From contig NZ_JARVWW010000009.1 of the NCBI RefSeq assembly GCF_029846715.1, forward strand, positions 124,001 to 188,000: 64,000 nt of DNA, given 5' to 3'. Under the pieces are notes generated by a model. The model had not been told where the DNA came from. It worked only from the letters and a program-made list of their open reading frames with translations, and did no database searches. Source of the stretch: Bradyrhizobium nivariense. GTDB lineage: Bacteria > Pseudomonadota > Alphaproteobacteria > Rhizobiales > Xanthobacteraceae. Of this stretch, positions 1 to 8,565 are shown in pieces (the first letter of the stretch is position 1; each line of letters begins with the position of its first letter). The position numbers and the translations under genes are program-made.

Positions 1-1
1 C

Positions 2-1405
2 GGTCAGCTGTGGGTGCACTATGCCCGCCAGGATCCCTCGATCTACGTCTCGGCTGCCGACGTGCTCGACAATACCGTGCCGCGGGACAAGCTCGCCGGC
101 AAGCTGGTGCTGGTCGGCACCTCCGCAGTCGGACTGAACGACATCAAGACCACGCCGGTGTCCTCGACCATGCCGGGCGTCGAGATCCATGCGCAGGTGC
201 TGGAGAGCGTGCTGAGCGGAGCCGTGATCTCCCAGCCGAACTACGCGCTCGGCGTCGAGCTGCTCGCGGCGCTCGTCATTGGACTTCTGGTCATCATCTT
301 CACGCCCAATCTCGGACCGGTGCGCCTCGTGCTTGCGGGTGCGACGTTCGCCGCGATCCTGATCGGGGTGTCCTGGTTCTTCTACGCGCAATATCGCTAT
401 CTCATCGACTTCACCTATCCGCTGCTCTCGACTACGGCGATCTATTTGACGCTGATCTTCGCCAGCTTCGTGCGCGAGCAGCGGCAGCGCGTGCAGATCC
501 GCGGAATGTTCGCGCAATACATGTCGCCCGTCCTGGTCGAACAGCTCGCGCAGTCGCCGGAAAAGCTCGTGCTGGGCGGCGAGGAGCGCGAGATGACGAT
601 CATGTTCTCCGACGTGCGCGGATTCACCACCATATCGGAAACCTACAAGCACGACCCGCAAGGGCTCATCGCCTTGATGAACCGCTTCCTGACGCCGCTG
701 ACCGACGTGATCATCGATCAGAAGGGCTATATCGACAAATATATGGGCGACGCCATCATGGCGTTCTGGAACGCGCCGCTCGACGATGCCGCGCACGAGG
801 TCAACGCCTGCGAAGCCGCGATCCAGATGCTGGAGAGAATCGACGCCGTCAACAAGGAGCGCGAGCAGGAAGCCGCCGACGGCGGCCACGTCTACATCCC
901 GCTCAATGTCGGCATCGGCCTCAACACCGGTATCGGCGTGGTCGGCAACATGGGCTCCGACCTGAAGAAGAACTATTCGGTGCTCGGCGACAGCGTGAAT
1001 CTGGCCTCGCGCCTGGAGGGGCAGTCCAAGGAATACGGCTTTCCCATCATTGTCGGCTCCAGGACCGCGCTCGCCGCCAAGGACAAGTTCGCGATCCTCG
1101 AGCTCGACTTCATCATGGTCAAGGGCAAGACCGAGCCGGAGGTGATCTACGCCATCGCCGGCCGCGAGGACGTGATGAACTCAGGGGCGTTCCAGCGCCT
1201 GCGCAACGTCACCATCGAGATGCTCGGCTGCTACCGCGGCCGCGACTGGCAGGGCGCGCTGGACGCGATCGAACGCGGCCGTCGCAGCGAGGATGCCGAC
1301 ACGCTGGAAAAGCTGTTCAAGCTTTACGAAGCTCGCATCAAGGATTTCCAGATCAATCCGCCGGCTGAAGGCTGGACCGGGGCATATGCGCTGCTGACGA
1401 AGTAA
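2..1405 (+). CDS. CHASE2 domain adenylate/guanylate cyclase, 3' part
   Basis: The 5' end lies outside the window; the frame is open from base 2. The remaining about 467 residues hold the end of an extracytoplasmic CHASE2 sensor (GKLVLVGTSAVGLNDIKTT, then PGVEIHAQVLESVL), about three hydrophobic membrane segments, and a class III nucleotide cyclase domain. The cyclase shows the metal-binding FSDVRGFT motif (Asp near residue 200 counted from the GTG at 14), the second aspartate in KYMGDAIMAFW, and GDSVNLASRLE. It should make cAMP (or cGMP) in the cytoplasm in response to a periplasmic signal. All key catalytic motifs look intact. The downstream gene is convergent, with an inverted repeat between them. 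Confidence 0.93.
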   Translation, partial: GQLWVHYARQDPSIYVSAADVLDNTVPRDKLAGKLVLVGTSAVGLNDIKTTPVSSTMPGVEIHAQVLESVLSGAVISQPNYALGVELLAALVIGLLVIIFTPNLGPVRLVLAGATFAAILIGVSWFFYAQYRYLIDFTYPLLSTTAIYLTLIFASFVREQRQRVQIRGMFAQYMSPVLVEQLAQSPEKLVLGGEEREMTIMFSDVRGFTTISETYKHDPQGLIALMNRFLTPLTDVIIDQKGYIDKYMGDAIMAFWNAPLDDAAHEVNACEAAIQMLERIDAVNKEREQEAADGGHVYIPLNVGIGLNTGIGVVGNMGSDLKKNYSVLGDSVNLASRLEGQSKEYGFPIIVGSRTALAAKDKFAILELDFIMVKGKTEPEVIYAIAGREDVMNSGAFQRLRNVTIEMLGCYRGRDWQGALDAIERGRRSEDADTLEKLFKLYEARIKDFQINPPAEGWTGAYALLTK

Positions 1406-1435
1406 GGGGGCGCTTGCTCGCAGCCAAACTCTCAG

Positions 1436-1558
1436 TGTCGTCCCGGCGCAGGCCGGGACCCATACTCCGCAGCAGAAGTTGTTACGCCAGATAGGAGTTG
1501 GCTGTCGTCGCCGAACTCAACTCGGTGGTTATGGGTCCCGGCCTGCGCCGGGACGACA
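1436..1558. repeat. Intergenic inverted repeat, 28-base perfect arms
   Basis: Bases 1436-1463 and 1531-1558 are perfect reverse complements (arms contain CCCGGCGCAGGCCGGGAC). Each arm is itself partly palindromic. It sits between two convergent genes, so it may also stop transcription from both sides. The layout matches the dispersed intergenic repeats common in bradyrhizobia. Confidence 0.85.
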
Positions 1559-1585
1559 GCCGTGTTCGACGTCGCAGGCTACTCC

Positions 1586-3181
1586 TCACTCTACTCCGAT
1601 CGTGGTCAGATCCTGGAACCAGTGCTGTGCCTGCACGAACTGCTTGATCTTGGGCGACAGCGCATGCGGGTTGGTGTCGTGTACCACCCATACCAGCGTG
1701 GCATCGTCGACGATCAATGCATGCGCTTGCGCCAGCAGCTCGTCCTGCTTGGTGCTGTCAAAGGTCTGCTTGGCCTCGTCGATCAGCGCGTCGACCTTCG
1801 GGTTCTTGTAGCCGCCCCAGTTGACGCCGACCGGCGCGATCTGGCCCGAATGAAAGAAGCGGACGATGGCGTACAGGGGATCCGAGGTGACATAGGCGAT
1901 GTTGTTGGCGGTGATGCCGGCGTTCATTTCGTCGGCTGCGCCCTTGCGCCAATGCGTATAGAGCGTCTCGAGCTCGACCACCTTGAAGTCGATGTCGATG
2001 CCGATCTCCTTGAAGCTCTGCTGCAGGAATTCGTTCATCGGCAGCGACAGCATCTGGCCGGTGCCGCCTTGTGCGATGATGAAGGTGGCCTTCAGCGGCT
2101 TGGCCTTGGAGTAGCCGGCTTCCTCGACAAGCTTCTTGGCGGCGGCGACATCGTATTTCAGCTCGAAGCTCGGCTTGCCGAACCACGGGCTCGACGGATC
2201 GACCTGTCCCTTGGCGGGTTTTGCGAGGCCATTCATCAGGCCCACCACTGCTTCACGATCGATCGCGAGATTCAGCGCCTTGCGCAGGCGGATGTTGGTC
2301 CAGGGCGAGCCCGGCAGCACGCTCAGATGATAATTCCAGACATGCGGCGTGACGTTGTCGACGAGCTTCATGCCGGCCGCCTTGAGCTGCGGCACGGCAT
2401 CCGGCGCCGGCGTCTCGATCAGATCGACTTGCCCGGCGAGCAGCGCGTTGGTGCGCGTCAGCGCTTCCGGCATCGGCACCAGCACCAGCTTGTCGACCTT
2501 GGGAATGCGCTTCTTGTTCCAATAATCCGGATTCTTCGTGAGCTCGGCGAGCTCGCGTGGCACCAGTTTTGTCAATTTGAACGGGCCGGTCCCCGAAGGC
2601 TGGCTCGCGAACTTGTCCCAATCCTTGCCGAGCTTTTCGTATTGGGTTGGACTCGACACCAGGAACCACAGCATCTGATAGGGAAAGAAGGAATCGACCG
2701 TCTTGGTGGTGATCTCCACCGTGGAATCGTCGATCTTGGCGTAGCTCGCGACCGAAGGCAGGCGGGTCTTGACCTGCGCGCTCTGGCGCTTGTCGAATTG
2801 CGGCGCCTTGTCGTTGAGCACCTTGTCGAGATTCCAGATCACCGCATCGGCGTTGAACTCGCTGCCGTCGTGAAACTTCACGCCCTTGCGCAAGGTGAAG
2901 CGCCACTTGGTCTTGTTCTCGTCGTCGACTTTCCACTCCGTGGCCAGTCCCGGCACCAGCTTGCCGGGCCGGTCGGCGACGTCCATTTCCCAGGCCACCA
3001 GCGGATCGTAGATCGTGTAGGCCGTGAACTGATAGGCGCCGGCGCCGCGGTCAGGCTGGCCAGTCGTCAGCGGAATGTCCGCCATCGAGATGCCGTAGCG
3101 CACCACCGTTTCGGCGCCCGCGGAGATTGCTGACAAGGCCAGCGCAAGCACGGCGAGACAGGTCGAGAGACGGATACGCAT
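1586..3181 (-). CDS. ABC transporter substrate-binding protein, family 5
   Basis: The 531-residue product is a periplasmic solute-binding protein of the peptide/nickel/opine family (SBP_bac_5). The frame extends further upstream, but the ATG at 3181 gives a clean signal peptide (MRIRLSTCLAVLALALSAISAGA, cleaved before ETVVRYG) and has a GGAG-like ribosome site. Family-typical stretches are visible: ATEWKVDDENKTKWRFTLR, GVKFHDGSEFNADAV, GTGPFKL. It is divergent from a paralogous binding protein at 3393 with the same opening (ETVxRxG, xADIPxTxGQPDxG), so the two arose by duplication. No permease follows it on its own strand; it probably shares the importer encoded on the plus strand. The ligand cannot be read from sequence. 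Confidence 0.93.
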   Translation of the reverse strand: MRIRLSTCLAVLALALSAISAGAETVVRYGISMADIPLTTGQPDRGAGAYQFTAYTIYDPLVAWEMDVADRPGKLVPGLATEWKVDDENKTKWRFTLRKGVKFHDGSEFNADAVIWNLDKVLNDKAPQFDKRQSAQVKTRLPSVASYAKIDDSTVEITTKTVDSFFPYQMLWFLVSSPTQYEKLGKDWDKFASQPSGTGPFKLTKLVPRELAELTKNPDYWNKKRIPKVDKLVLVPMPEALTRTNALLAGQVDLIETPAPDAVPQLKAAGMKLVDNVTPHVWNYHLSVLPGSPWTNIRLRKALNLAIDREAVVGLMNGLAKPAKGQVDPSSPWFGKPSFELKYDVAAAKKLVEEAGYSKAKPLKATFIIAQGGTGQMLSLPMNEFLQQSFKEIGIDIDFKVVELETLYTHWRKGAADEMNAGITANNIAYVTSDPLYAIVRFFHSGQIAPVGVNWGGYKNPKVDALIDEAKQTFDSTKQDELLAQAHALIVDDATLVWVVHDTNPHALSPKIKQFVQAQHWFQDLTTIGVE

Positions 3182-3392
3182 GGCCCAAAGCTCCAGGAGA
3201 AAATTCAAGGGAGAAATCAGGGCCAAACTTGCAATCTTGATGCCAGAATAGGCAACGGGTGCCTTTGCGGACGTCCGATCACAAGGACTTGTCGTCGCAG
3301 GGGCAATTTGCCGAATAAGTTTCCCCATTGGCATAGCCATTGCATACGATTGCATCAAAATTAGTCATCGAAGCCGGAAAAGGACTGAGGCA
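3182..3392. promoter_or_regulatory. Divergent intergenic region between two binding-protein genes
   Basis: This 211-base gap separates the divergent starts of the two solute-binding protein genes, so it must hold both promoters or a shared control site. The stretch is AT-richer than its neighbours around 3315-3380. I could not pick out a convincing operator or -35/-10 pair by eye. Confidence 0.5.
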
Positions 3393-5051
3393 ATGCTGAT
3401 CAAGAAAAACAAGACTCGCGCGGCGCTGATCGCGTTGCTGGCGCTCGGCAGCGCGGCTGCGTGGCCGCGCGTCGCCGGTGCCGAAACCGTGCTTCGCATC
3501 GGCATGACCGCTGCCGATATTCCGCGCACGCTGGGCCAGCCCGATCAGGGTTTTGAAGGCAATCGCTTCACTGGCCTCACCATGTACGACGGGCTCACCG
3601 GCTGGGACCTGTCCTCGGCCGACAAGGCGAGCGTGGTGATCCCCGGCCTTGCCACCGAGTGGAAGGTCGACGATGCCGACAAGACCAAATGGACTTTCAA
3701 GCTGCGGCCGGGCGTCACCTTCCATGACGGCTCGCCGTTCAACGCCGATGCCGTGGTGTGGAACGTCGAGAAGGTGCTGAAGCAGGACGCGCCGCAATTC
3801 GACGCCAGCCAGGTCGGCGTTACGGCCTCGCGCATGCCGACGCTGGCGTCCGCGAAGAAGATCGACGACATGACGGTCGAACTCACCACCAAGGAGCCCG
3901 ACAGCTTCCTGCCAATCAACCTCACCAATCTTTTCATGGCGAGCCCGGCGAAGTGGCAGGCCTTCTACGACAAGGCGGAAGGCGCCGACGCCAAGGTGAA
4001 ATCGCAGGCCGCCTGGACCGCGTTCGCCAAGGACGCTTCCGGCACCGGCCCATGGAAGATGGCGGGCTTCACGCCGCGCGAGCGGCTCGAGCTGGTCAAG
4101 AACGCGAGCTATTGGGACAAGGCGCGCGTGCCCAAGGTCGACAAGATGGTGCTGCTGCCGATGCCGGAAGCGAATGCACGCACCGCGGCGCTGCTCTCCG
4201 GACAGGTCGATTGGGTCGAGGCGCCCGCGCCGGACGCGCTGCCCGAACTCAAGCAGCGCGGCTTCAAGCTCTACGCCAACGAGCAGCCGCACGTCTGGCC
4301 ATGGCAGTTCTCGCGCGTCGAGGGTTCGCCCTGGAACGATATCCGCGTCCGCAAGGCGGCAAACCTCTGCGTCGATCGCGAAGGCCTCAAGGACGGTCTG
4401 CTCGCAGGGCTGATGGTGCCCGCGACCGGCACGTTCGAGGCCGGCCATCCCTGGCGGGGAAAACCGACCTTCGAGATCAAGTATGACAAGGCGGCTGCGC
4501 AGAAGCTGATGCAGGAGGCCGGATTCGGCCCGAACAAGAAGTTGACGGTGAAGACCCAGACTTCGGCGTCCGGCTCGGGCCAGATGCAGCCGCTGCCGAT
4601 GAACGAATATCTCCAGCAGGCCCTCGCCGAATGCTATTTCGACGTGCAGCTCGACGTCATCGAGTGGAACACGCTGTTCACCAACTGGCGCCGCGGCGCC
4701 AAGGATCCCAGCGCCAACGGTTCGAACGCGACCAACGTCACCTACGCGGCGATGGATCCGTTCTTCGCGCTGGTGCGCTTCCTGCAATCGGGCATGGCGG
4801 CGCCGGTCTCGAACAATTGGGGTTTTGTTAACAATCCCAAATTCGACGAACTCGTGAAGAAGGCGCGGCAGACCTTCGATCCCGCCGCGCGTGACGCCGC
4901 GCTCGCTGAATTGCACGCGGCCTCCGTCGACGACGCGGCCTTCCTATACGTCGCCCACGACGTCGGCCCACGCGCCATCAGCCCGAAGGTCACGGGCGTC
5001 GTGCAGCCGAAGAGCTGGTTCATCGACTTCTCGCTGGTGTCGATGCAGTAG
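3393..5051 (+). CDS. ABC transporter substrate-binding protein, family 5
   Basis: This 552-residue periplasmic solute-binding protein is the first gene of the plus-strand importer operon. A basic N-terminus (MLIKKNKTR) and a hydrophobic core ending AGA before ETVLRIG form the signal peptide. The SBP_bac_5 fold is shown by LATEWKVDDADKTKWTFKLR, GVTFHDGSPFNADAV, SGTGPWKMAGF and NDIRVRKAANLCVDREGL. It has about 20 residues more in the middle (around FMASPAKWQAFYDKAEGADA) than the divergent paralogue at 1586. It delivers an oligopeptide-like or amide-containing ligand to the permeases that follow; the ligand is unknown, but the amidase in the same operon suggests an amide. Confidence 0.94.
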   Translation: MLIKKNKTRAALIALLALGSAAAWPRVAGAETVLRIGMTAADIPRTLGQPDQGFEGNRFTGLTMYDGLTGWDLSSADKASVVIPGLATEWKVDDADKTKWTFKLRPGVTFHDGSPFNADAVVWNVEKVLKQDAPQFDASQVGVTASRMPTLASAKKIDDMTVELTTKEPDSFLPINLTNLFMASPAKWQAFYDKAEGADAKVKSQAAWTAFAKDASGTGPWKMAGFTPRERLELVKNASYWDKARVPKVDKMVLLPMPEANARTAALLSGQVDWVEAPAPDALPELKQRGFKLYANEQPHVWPWQFSRVEGSPWNDIRVRKAANLCVDREGLKDGLLAGLMVPATGTFEAGHPWRGKPTFEIKYDKAAAQKLMQEAGFGPNKKLTVKTQTSASGSGQMQPLPMNEYLQQALAECYFDVQLDVIEWNTLFTNWRRGAKDPSANGSNATNVTYAAMDPFFALVRFLQSGMAAPVSNNWGFVNNPKFDELVKKARQTFDPAARDAALAELHAASVDDAAFLYVAHDVGPRAISPKVTGVVQPKSWFIDFSLVSMQ

Positions 5052-5071
5052 TTCGCGCCACACGCACGGTG

Positions 5072-5229
5072 CACCCTCTCCCCTTGTGGGAGAGGGTGGC
5101 TTCGCGATAGCGAAGCCGGGTGAGGGGTCTCTCTCCGCGAGTGACCATCTCTCATTAGGAATAGCTATACTCGGGGACAGAACCCCTCATCCGGCGCTTC
5201 GCGCCACCTTCTCCCACAAGGGGAGAAGG
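5072..5229. repeat. Intergenic inverted repeat inside transporter operon
   Basis: The left part (5072-5136, ACCCTCTCCCCTTGTGGGAG and onward) pairs with the right part (5181-5229, ending CTCCCACAAGGGGAGAAGG sense). Shorter stems nest inside, for example around CTTCGCGATAGCGAAG. It occupies most of the gap between the binding protein and the first permease. It belongs to the same repeat family as 6232-6349. It could lower downstream transcript levels so that the binding protein is made in excess, which is an inference. Confidence 0.85.
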
Positions 5230-5243
5230 AAGAAAGCGGACCA

Positions 5244-6197
5244 GTGCTCGCCTATATCGCCAGACGCATCGTCTACGTCATCCCGATCGTCATCAGCGTC
5301 GCGCTGGTGTGTTTTCTGCTCGTGCACATCACGCCGGGCGATCCGCTGGTCGCCGTGCTGCCGGCCGATGCCTCGCAGGAACTCGCGGCGCAGCTCCGTA
5401 CCGCCTATGGTTTCGATCGCCCGTTGCCCGTGCAATTCGGCCTGTGGCTCTTGCGCGCGTTACATGGCGATCTCGGCAATTCCATTGCGACCGGGCGCCC
5501 CGTGCTCGCCGAGGTCATGCGCGCGGTCAGCAACACCGTTACGCTCGCGATTGCCGCCGCCATCATCGGCTTCACCATGGGCATCCTGCTCGGCCTGATC
5601 GCCGGCTATTTCCGCGAGACCTGGATCGACAAGCTGGCGACCTCCTTTGCCATCGCCGGCGTTTCGGTGCCGCATTACTGGCTCGGCATGGTGCTCGTCA
5701 TCATCTTCTCGGTCCAGCTGAACTGGCTGCCTGCCGTTGGTGCCGGGCCTGGCGGCTCGGCCGCCTGGGCCTGGGACTGGACGCATTTGCAATACCTCGT
5801 GCTGCCGGCGATCACGACCTCGGTGATCCCGATGGGCATCGTCACCCGCACGGTGCGCGCACTGACCGGCGACATCCTCAGCCAGGACTTCGTCGAGGCG
5901 CTGCGTGCCAAGGGCCTGCATGAGCGCGGCGTGTTCCGCCACGTCATCAAGAACGCCGCGCCCACCGCGCTCGCGGTGATGGGACTTCAGCTCGGTTACA
6001 TGCTCGGCGGCTCGATCCTGATCGAGACCGTGTTCTCCTGGCCGGGCTCGGGCTTCCTGCTCAATTCGGCGATCTTCCAGCGCGACCTGCCACTGTTGCA
6101 GGGCACGATCCTGGTGCTGGCGCTGTTCTTCGTCTTCCTCAATCTGCTGGTCGACATCGCGCAAGCCGCGATCGACCCGCGCATCAAGCGGGGCTAG
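5244..6197 (+). CDS. Peptide-type ABC transporter permease (DppB-like)
   Basis: This 317-residue inner-membrane protein has six or so hydrophobic segments and the DppB/OppB layout: an N-terminal segment (RRIVYVIPIVISVALVCFLL), the LTPGDPL-like HITPGDPLVAVLP, and the permease signature region VEALRAKGLHERGVFRHVIKNAAP that contacts the ATPase. The start is GTG, preceded by a purine-rich stretch (GGGAGAAGGAAGAAAG). It forms half of the membrane channel with the next permease, importing the ligand caught by the binding proteins. Confidence 0.95.
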   Translation: MLAYIARRIVYVIPIVISVALVCFLLVHITPGDPLVAVLPADASQELAAQLRTAYGFDRPLPVQFGLWLLRALHGDLGNSIATGRPVLAEVMRAVSNTVTLAIAAAIIGFTMGILLGLIAGYFRETWIDKLATSFAIAGVSVPHYWLGMVLVIIFSVQLNWLPAVGAGPGGSAAWAWDWTHLQYLVLPAITTSVIPMGIVTRTVRALTGDILSQDFVEALRAKGLHERGVFRHVIKNAAPTALAVMGLQLGYMLGGSILIETVFSWPGSGFLLNSAIFQRDLPLLQGTILVLALFFVFLNLLVDIAQAAIDPRIKRG

Positions 6198-6231
6198 CCG
6201 ATGAGCGAGGCTAGAGCCGTGAAAAAGGTGC

Positions 6232-6349
6232 GCTCCCTCCCCCGCCTGCGGGGGAGGGTTGGGGAGAGGGTATCTTCACAATCGAGAACCCCCAGGAGAG
6301 AACCCTCACCCGGCGCTGCGCGCCGACCTCTCCCGCAGGCGGGAGAGGT
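6232..6349. repeat. Intergenic inverted repeat inside transporter operon
   Basis: The left arm (CTCCCCCGCCTGCGGGGGAG and following) pairs with the right arm (CCTCTCCCGCAGGCGGGAG) about 100 bases on, with smaller hairpins inside such as GGCGCTGCGCGCC. It fills the gap between the two permease genes. It is a second copy of the family found at 5072-5229; short fragments of related sequence also occur at 19275-19292 and 51229-51255. Confidence 0.85.
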
Positions 6350-6403
6350 GCACCGCCGCCTTGGCTGGCATCGAACCAACCAAGACTCATCGGGAGCCGG
6401 CCG

Positions 6404-7306
6404 ATGAGCGAGCTTCCGTTGTCTGTCACCAGCGATGCGGCGCTTCAGTCCGCGCCCGCGACCAAGGCGCGCGGTTATTGGGCGACCGTCGGCCGCCGCA
6501 TCCGACGCGACAAGGTCAGCATGGTCTGCGCGCTGGTGCTGCTGCTGATCTTCCTCTCCGCGATCGTTGCGCCCTGGCTGGGTCTGGAAGATCCCTACAG
6601 GGGCTCGATGATCCGCCGCCTTCGGCACATCGGCACATCAGGCTATCCGCTCGGCACCGACGAACTCGGCCGCGACATGGTGGCGCGGCTGGTCTATGGC
6701 GGGCGGCTGTCGCTCCTCATCGGCATTTTACCGGTCGTCCTCGCCTTCTGCATCGGCACCTCGCTCGGCCTCGTTGCCGGCTATGTCGGCGGCAAGCTCA
6801 ACACCGCGATCATGCGTACGATCGACGTGTTCTACGCGTTTCCGTCCGTGCTGCTGGCGATCGCGATCTCCGGCGCGCTCGGGGCCGGCATCCTCAATTC
6901 CATCGTGTCGTTGACCGTCGTGTTCGTGCCGCAGATCACCCGCGTCGCCGAAAGCGTCACGACAGGCGTGCGCAACATGGACTTCGTCGAAGCCGCGCGC
7001 GCCTCCGGCGCCGGACCGTTCACCATCATGCGCGTGCATATCCTCGGCAATGTGCTCGGTTCGATCTTCGTCTATGCCACCAGCCTGATCTCGGTTTCGA
7101 TGATCCTTGCGGCAGGCCTGTCCTTCCTCGGCCTCGGCACCAAGCCGCCGGAGCCGGAATGGGGCCTGATGCTGAACACCTTGCGCACCGCGATCTACGT
7201 CAACCCCTGGGTCGCCGCGCTCCCCGGCGCGATGATCTTCGCGGTCTCGATCTGCTTCAATCTGCTCTCGGACGGCCTGCGCAGCGCCATGGACATCAGG
7301 AACTAG
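6404..7306 (+). CDS. Peptide-type ABC transporter permease (DppC-like)
   Basis: The 300-residue product is the second inner-membrane channel subunit. It shows the DppC/OppC layout: cytoplasmic N-terminus, a first membrane helix (MVCALVLLLIFLSAIVAPWL), then the large loop with HIGTSGYPLGTDELGRDMVARLVYGGRLSL, and the ATPase-contact motif DFVEAARASGAGPFTIMRVHILGN (written in two parts, EAARASGA and IMRVHILGN). It pairs with the upstream permease. The ATPase gene starts three bases after its stop, so translation is likely coupled. Confidence 0.95.
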   Translation: MSELPLSVTSDAALQSAPATKARGYWATVGRRIRRDKVSMVCALVLLLIFLSAIVAPWLGLEDPYRGSMIRRLRHIGTSGYPLGTDELGRDMVARLVYGGRLSLLIGILPVVLAFCIGTSLGLVAGYVGGKLNTAIMRTIDVFYAFPSVLLAIAISGALGAGILNSIVSLTVVFVPQITRVAESVTTGVRNMDFVEAARASGAGPFTIMRVHILGNVLGSIFVYATSLISVSMILAAGLSFLGLGTKPPEPEWGLMLNTLRTAIYVNPWVAALPGAMIFAVSICFNLLSDGLRSAMDIRN

Positions 7307-7309
7307 GCC

Positions 7310-8371
7310 ATGAGCGAAACCAACCTTTCCGTCGCGATGCTGGAACCGGTCGAGGACCGCGGCGGCGTCGCGCAGCCGCTGCTTCAGGTCAACGGCCTGA
7401 CCAAGCATTTCCCGGTGCGTGGCGGATTGTTCGCCGCAAAGCGCACCGTGCGTGCGGTTGATGATGTCTCGTTCACCGTCGCCAAGGGCGAGACCGTCGG
7501 CATCGTCGGCGAGTCCGGCTGCGGCAAGTCGACCACCGCGCGGCTTCTGATGCATCTGATGCCGCGCGATACCGGCGACATCATCTATGACGGGATGAGC
7601 GTCGGCCAGTCGCTCTCCTTGCGAGAGCTGCGCCGTGGCATGCAGATGGTGTTCCAGGATTCCTATGCCTCGCTCAATCCGCGCCTGACCATCGAGGAAT
7701 CGATCGCCTTCGGCCCGAAGGTGCACGGCATGGCCGATGGCGCGGCGCGGACGCTGGCGCGCGAGCTGCTGGGCAAGGTTGGCCTGGTCCCTGCAAACTT
7801 CGCCAACCGCTACCCCCACGAGATCTCCGGCGGCCAGCGCCAGCGCGTCAACATCGCGCGGGCGCTGGCGCTCTCGCCGCGGCTGGTAATTCTGGACGAG
7901 GCCGTTTCCGCGCTCGACAAGTCCGTCGAAGCGCAGGTGCTCAATTTGCTCGCCGATCTCAAGAGTGAGTTCGGGCTGACCTATCTCTTCATCAGCCACG
8001 ACCTCAACGTCGTGCGCTACATCAGTGATCGCGTGCTGGTGATGTATCTCGGCGAGGTCGTCGAGCTCGGTCCGGTCGACCGGGTCTGGGACAGGCCTGC
8101 GCATCCCTACACGCGTGCGCTGCTGGCCGCGATGCCGTCCTCCGATCCCGACCGCCGCACCGAGACGCCGCCGATCACGGGCGATCCGCCCAATCCGATT
8201 GATCCGCCCTCGGGCTGCCGCTTTCACACCCGTTGCCCGTTTGCGGAGCCGCTCTGCGCAAATGCGACACCAAAACTCACCGCGCTCGATAGAATGGGCC
8301 ACGAGGCCGCGTGCTACATGGCGATCCCGGGTTCAGGCCATAGCGGCGCGCCGGAGAAGGAAACCGCATGA
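7310..8371 (+). CDS. Peptide-type ABC transporter ATPase (DppF-like)
   Basis: This 353-residue cytoplasmic ATPase powers the importer. Walker A is GESGCGKST (residues 67-75), the signature is [15 protein letters not shown], Walker B is [12 protein letters not shown], and the switch histidine is in FISHDLNVV. The C-terminal oligopeptide-type extension with spaced cysteines ([15 protein letters not shown]) is present; in this family it can bind an iron-sulfur cluster. Its stop overlaps the next small gene by four bases (8368-8371), linking it to the amidase genes. Confidence 0.96.
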   Translation: MSETNLSVAMLEPVEDRGGVAQPLLQVNGLTKHFPVRGGLFAAKRTVRAVDDVSFTVAKGETVGIVGESGCGKSTTARLLMHLMPRDTGDIIYDGMSVGQSLSLRELRRGMQMVFQDSYASLNPRLTIEESIAFGPKVHGMADGAARTLARELLGKVGLVPANFANRYPHEISGGQRQRVNIARALALSPRLVILDEAVSALDKSVEAQVLNLLADLKSEFGLTYLFISHDLNVVRYISDRVLVMYLGEVVELGPVDRVWDRPAHPYTRALLAAMPSSDPDRRTETPPITGDPPNPIDPPSGCRFHTRCPFAEPLCANATPKLTALDRMGHEAACYMAIPGSGHSGAPEKETA

Positions 8372-8565
8372 CGAGACCAACGACAAAAGAGATCAAGGCG
8401 ACGGCACAAGTCGCCGGCGTTCCCGTCGACGACGAGATTGCAACGCGCATCTCCAATTCCATCGGTCCCGCTTTCGAAGGCTTTGCGGCCATCGCCGGCA
8501 CGCTGCCGTTCGATCTCGAGCCCGCGCTCTATCCGATCGCGCAAACTGCGAAGGTCTCGAAATGA
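8368..8565 (+). CDS. AtzG-like (DUF4089/GatC-like) small amidase partner
   Basis: This gene encodes a 65-residue acidic protein that overlaps the ATPase upstream and the amidase downstream (ATGA overlap at 8562-8565). The pattern (two predicted helices, VAGVPVDDEIATRISNSIGPAF, then FDLEPALYP at the end) resembles AtzG and other DUF4089 proteins, which wrap around an AtzE-type amidase as GatC wraps around GatA. The assignment rests on size, the EPA-x-Y/F ending and strict linkage to an amidase, so it is a family-level inference. If right, the amidase needs this partner for stability or activity. Confidence 0.65.
   Translation: MTRPTTKEIKATAQVAGVPVDDEIATRISNSIGPAFEGFAAIAGTLPFDLEPALYPIAQTAKVSK

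Noticed and set aside
1562-3133. Long plus-strand open frame (523 codons) opposite the binding-protein gene
   Set aside because: It is antisense to a clear SBP_bac_5 gene; such mirror frames are common in high-GC DNA. The translation is rich in Arg/His/Leu without motifs.
3279-4916. Minus-strand frame of 545 codons opposite the second binding protein
   Set aside because: It is a shadow of the real gene; it has no family motif and no sensible start region.
6201-6407. Small frame between permease genes
   Set aside because: It is made almost wholly of the intergenic inverted repeat.
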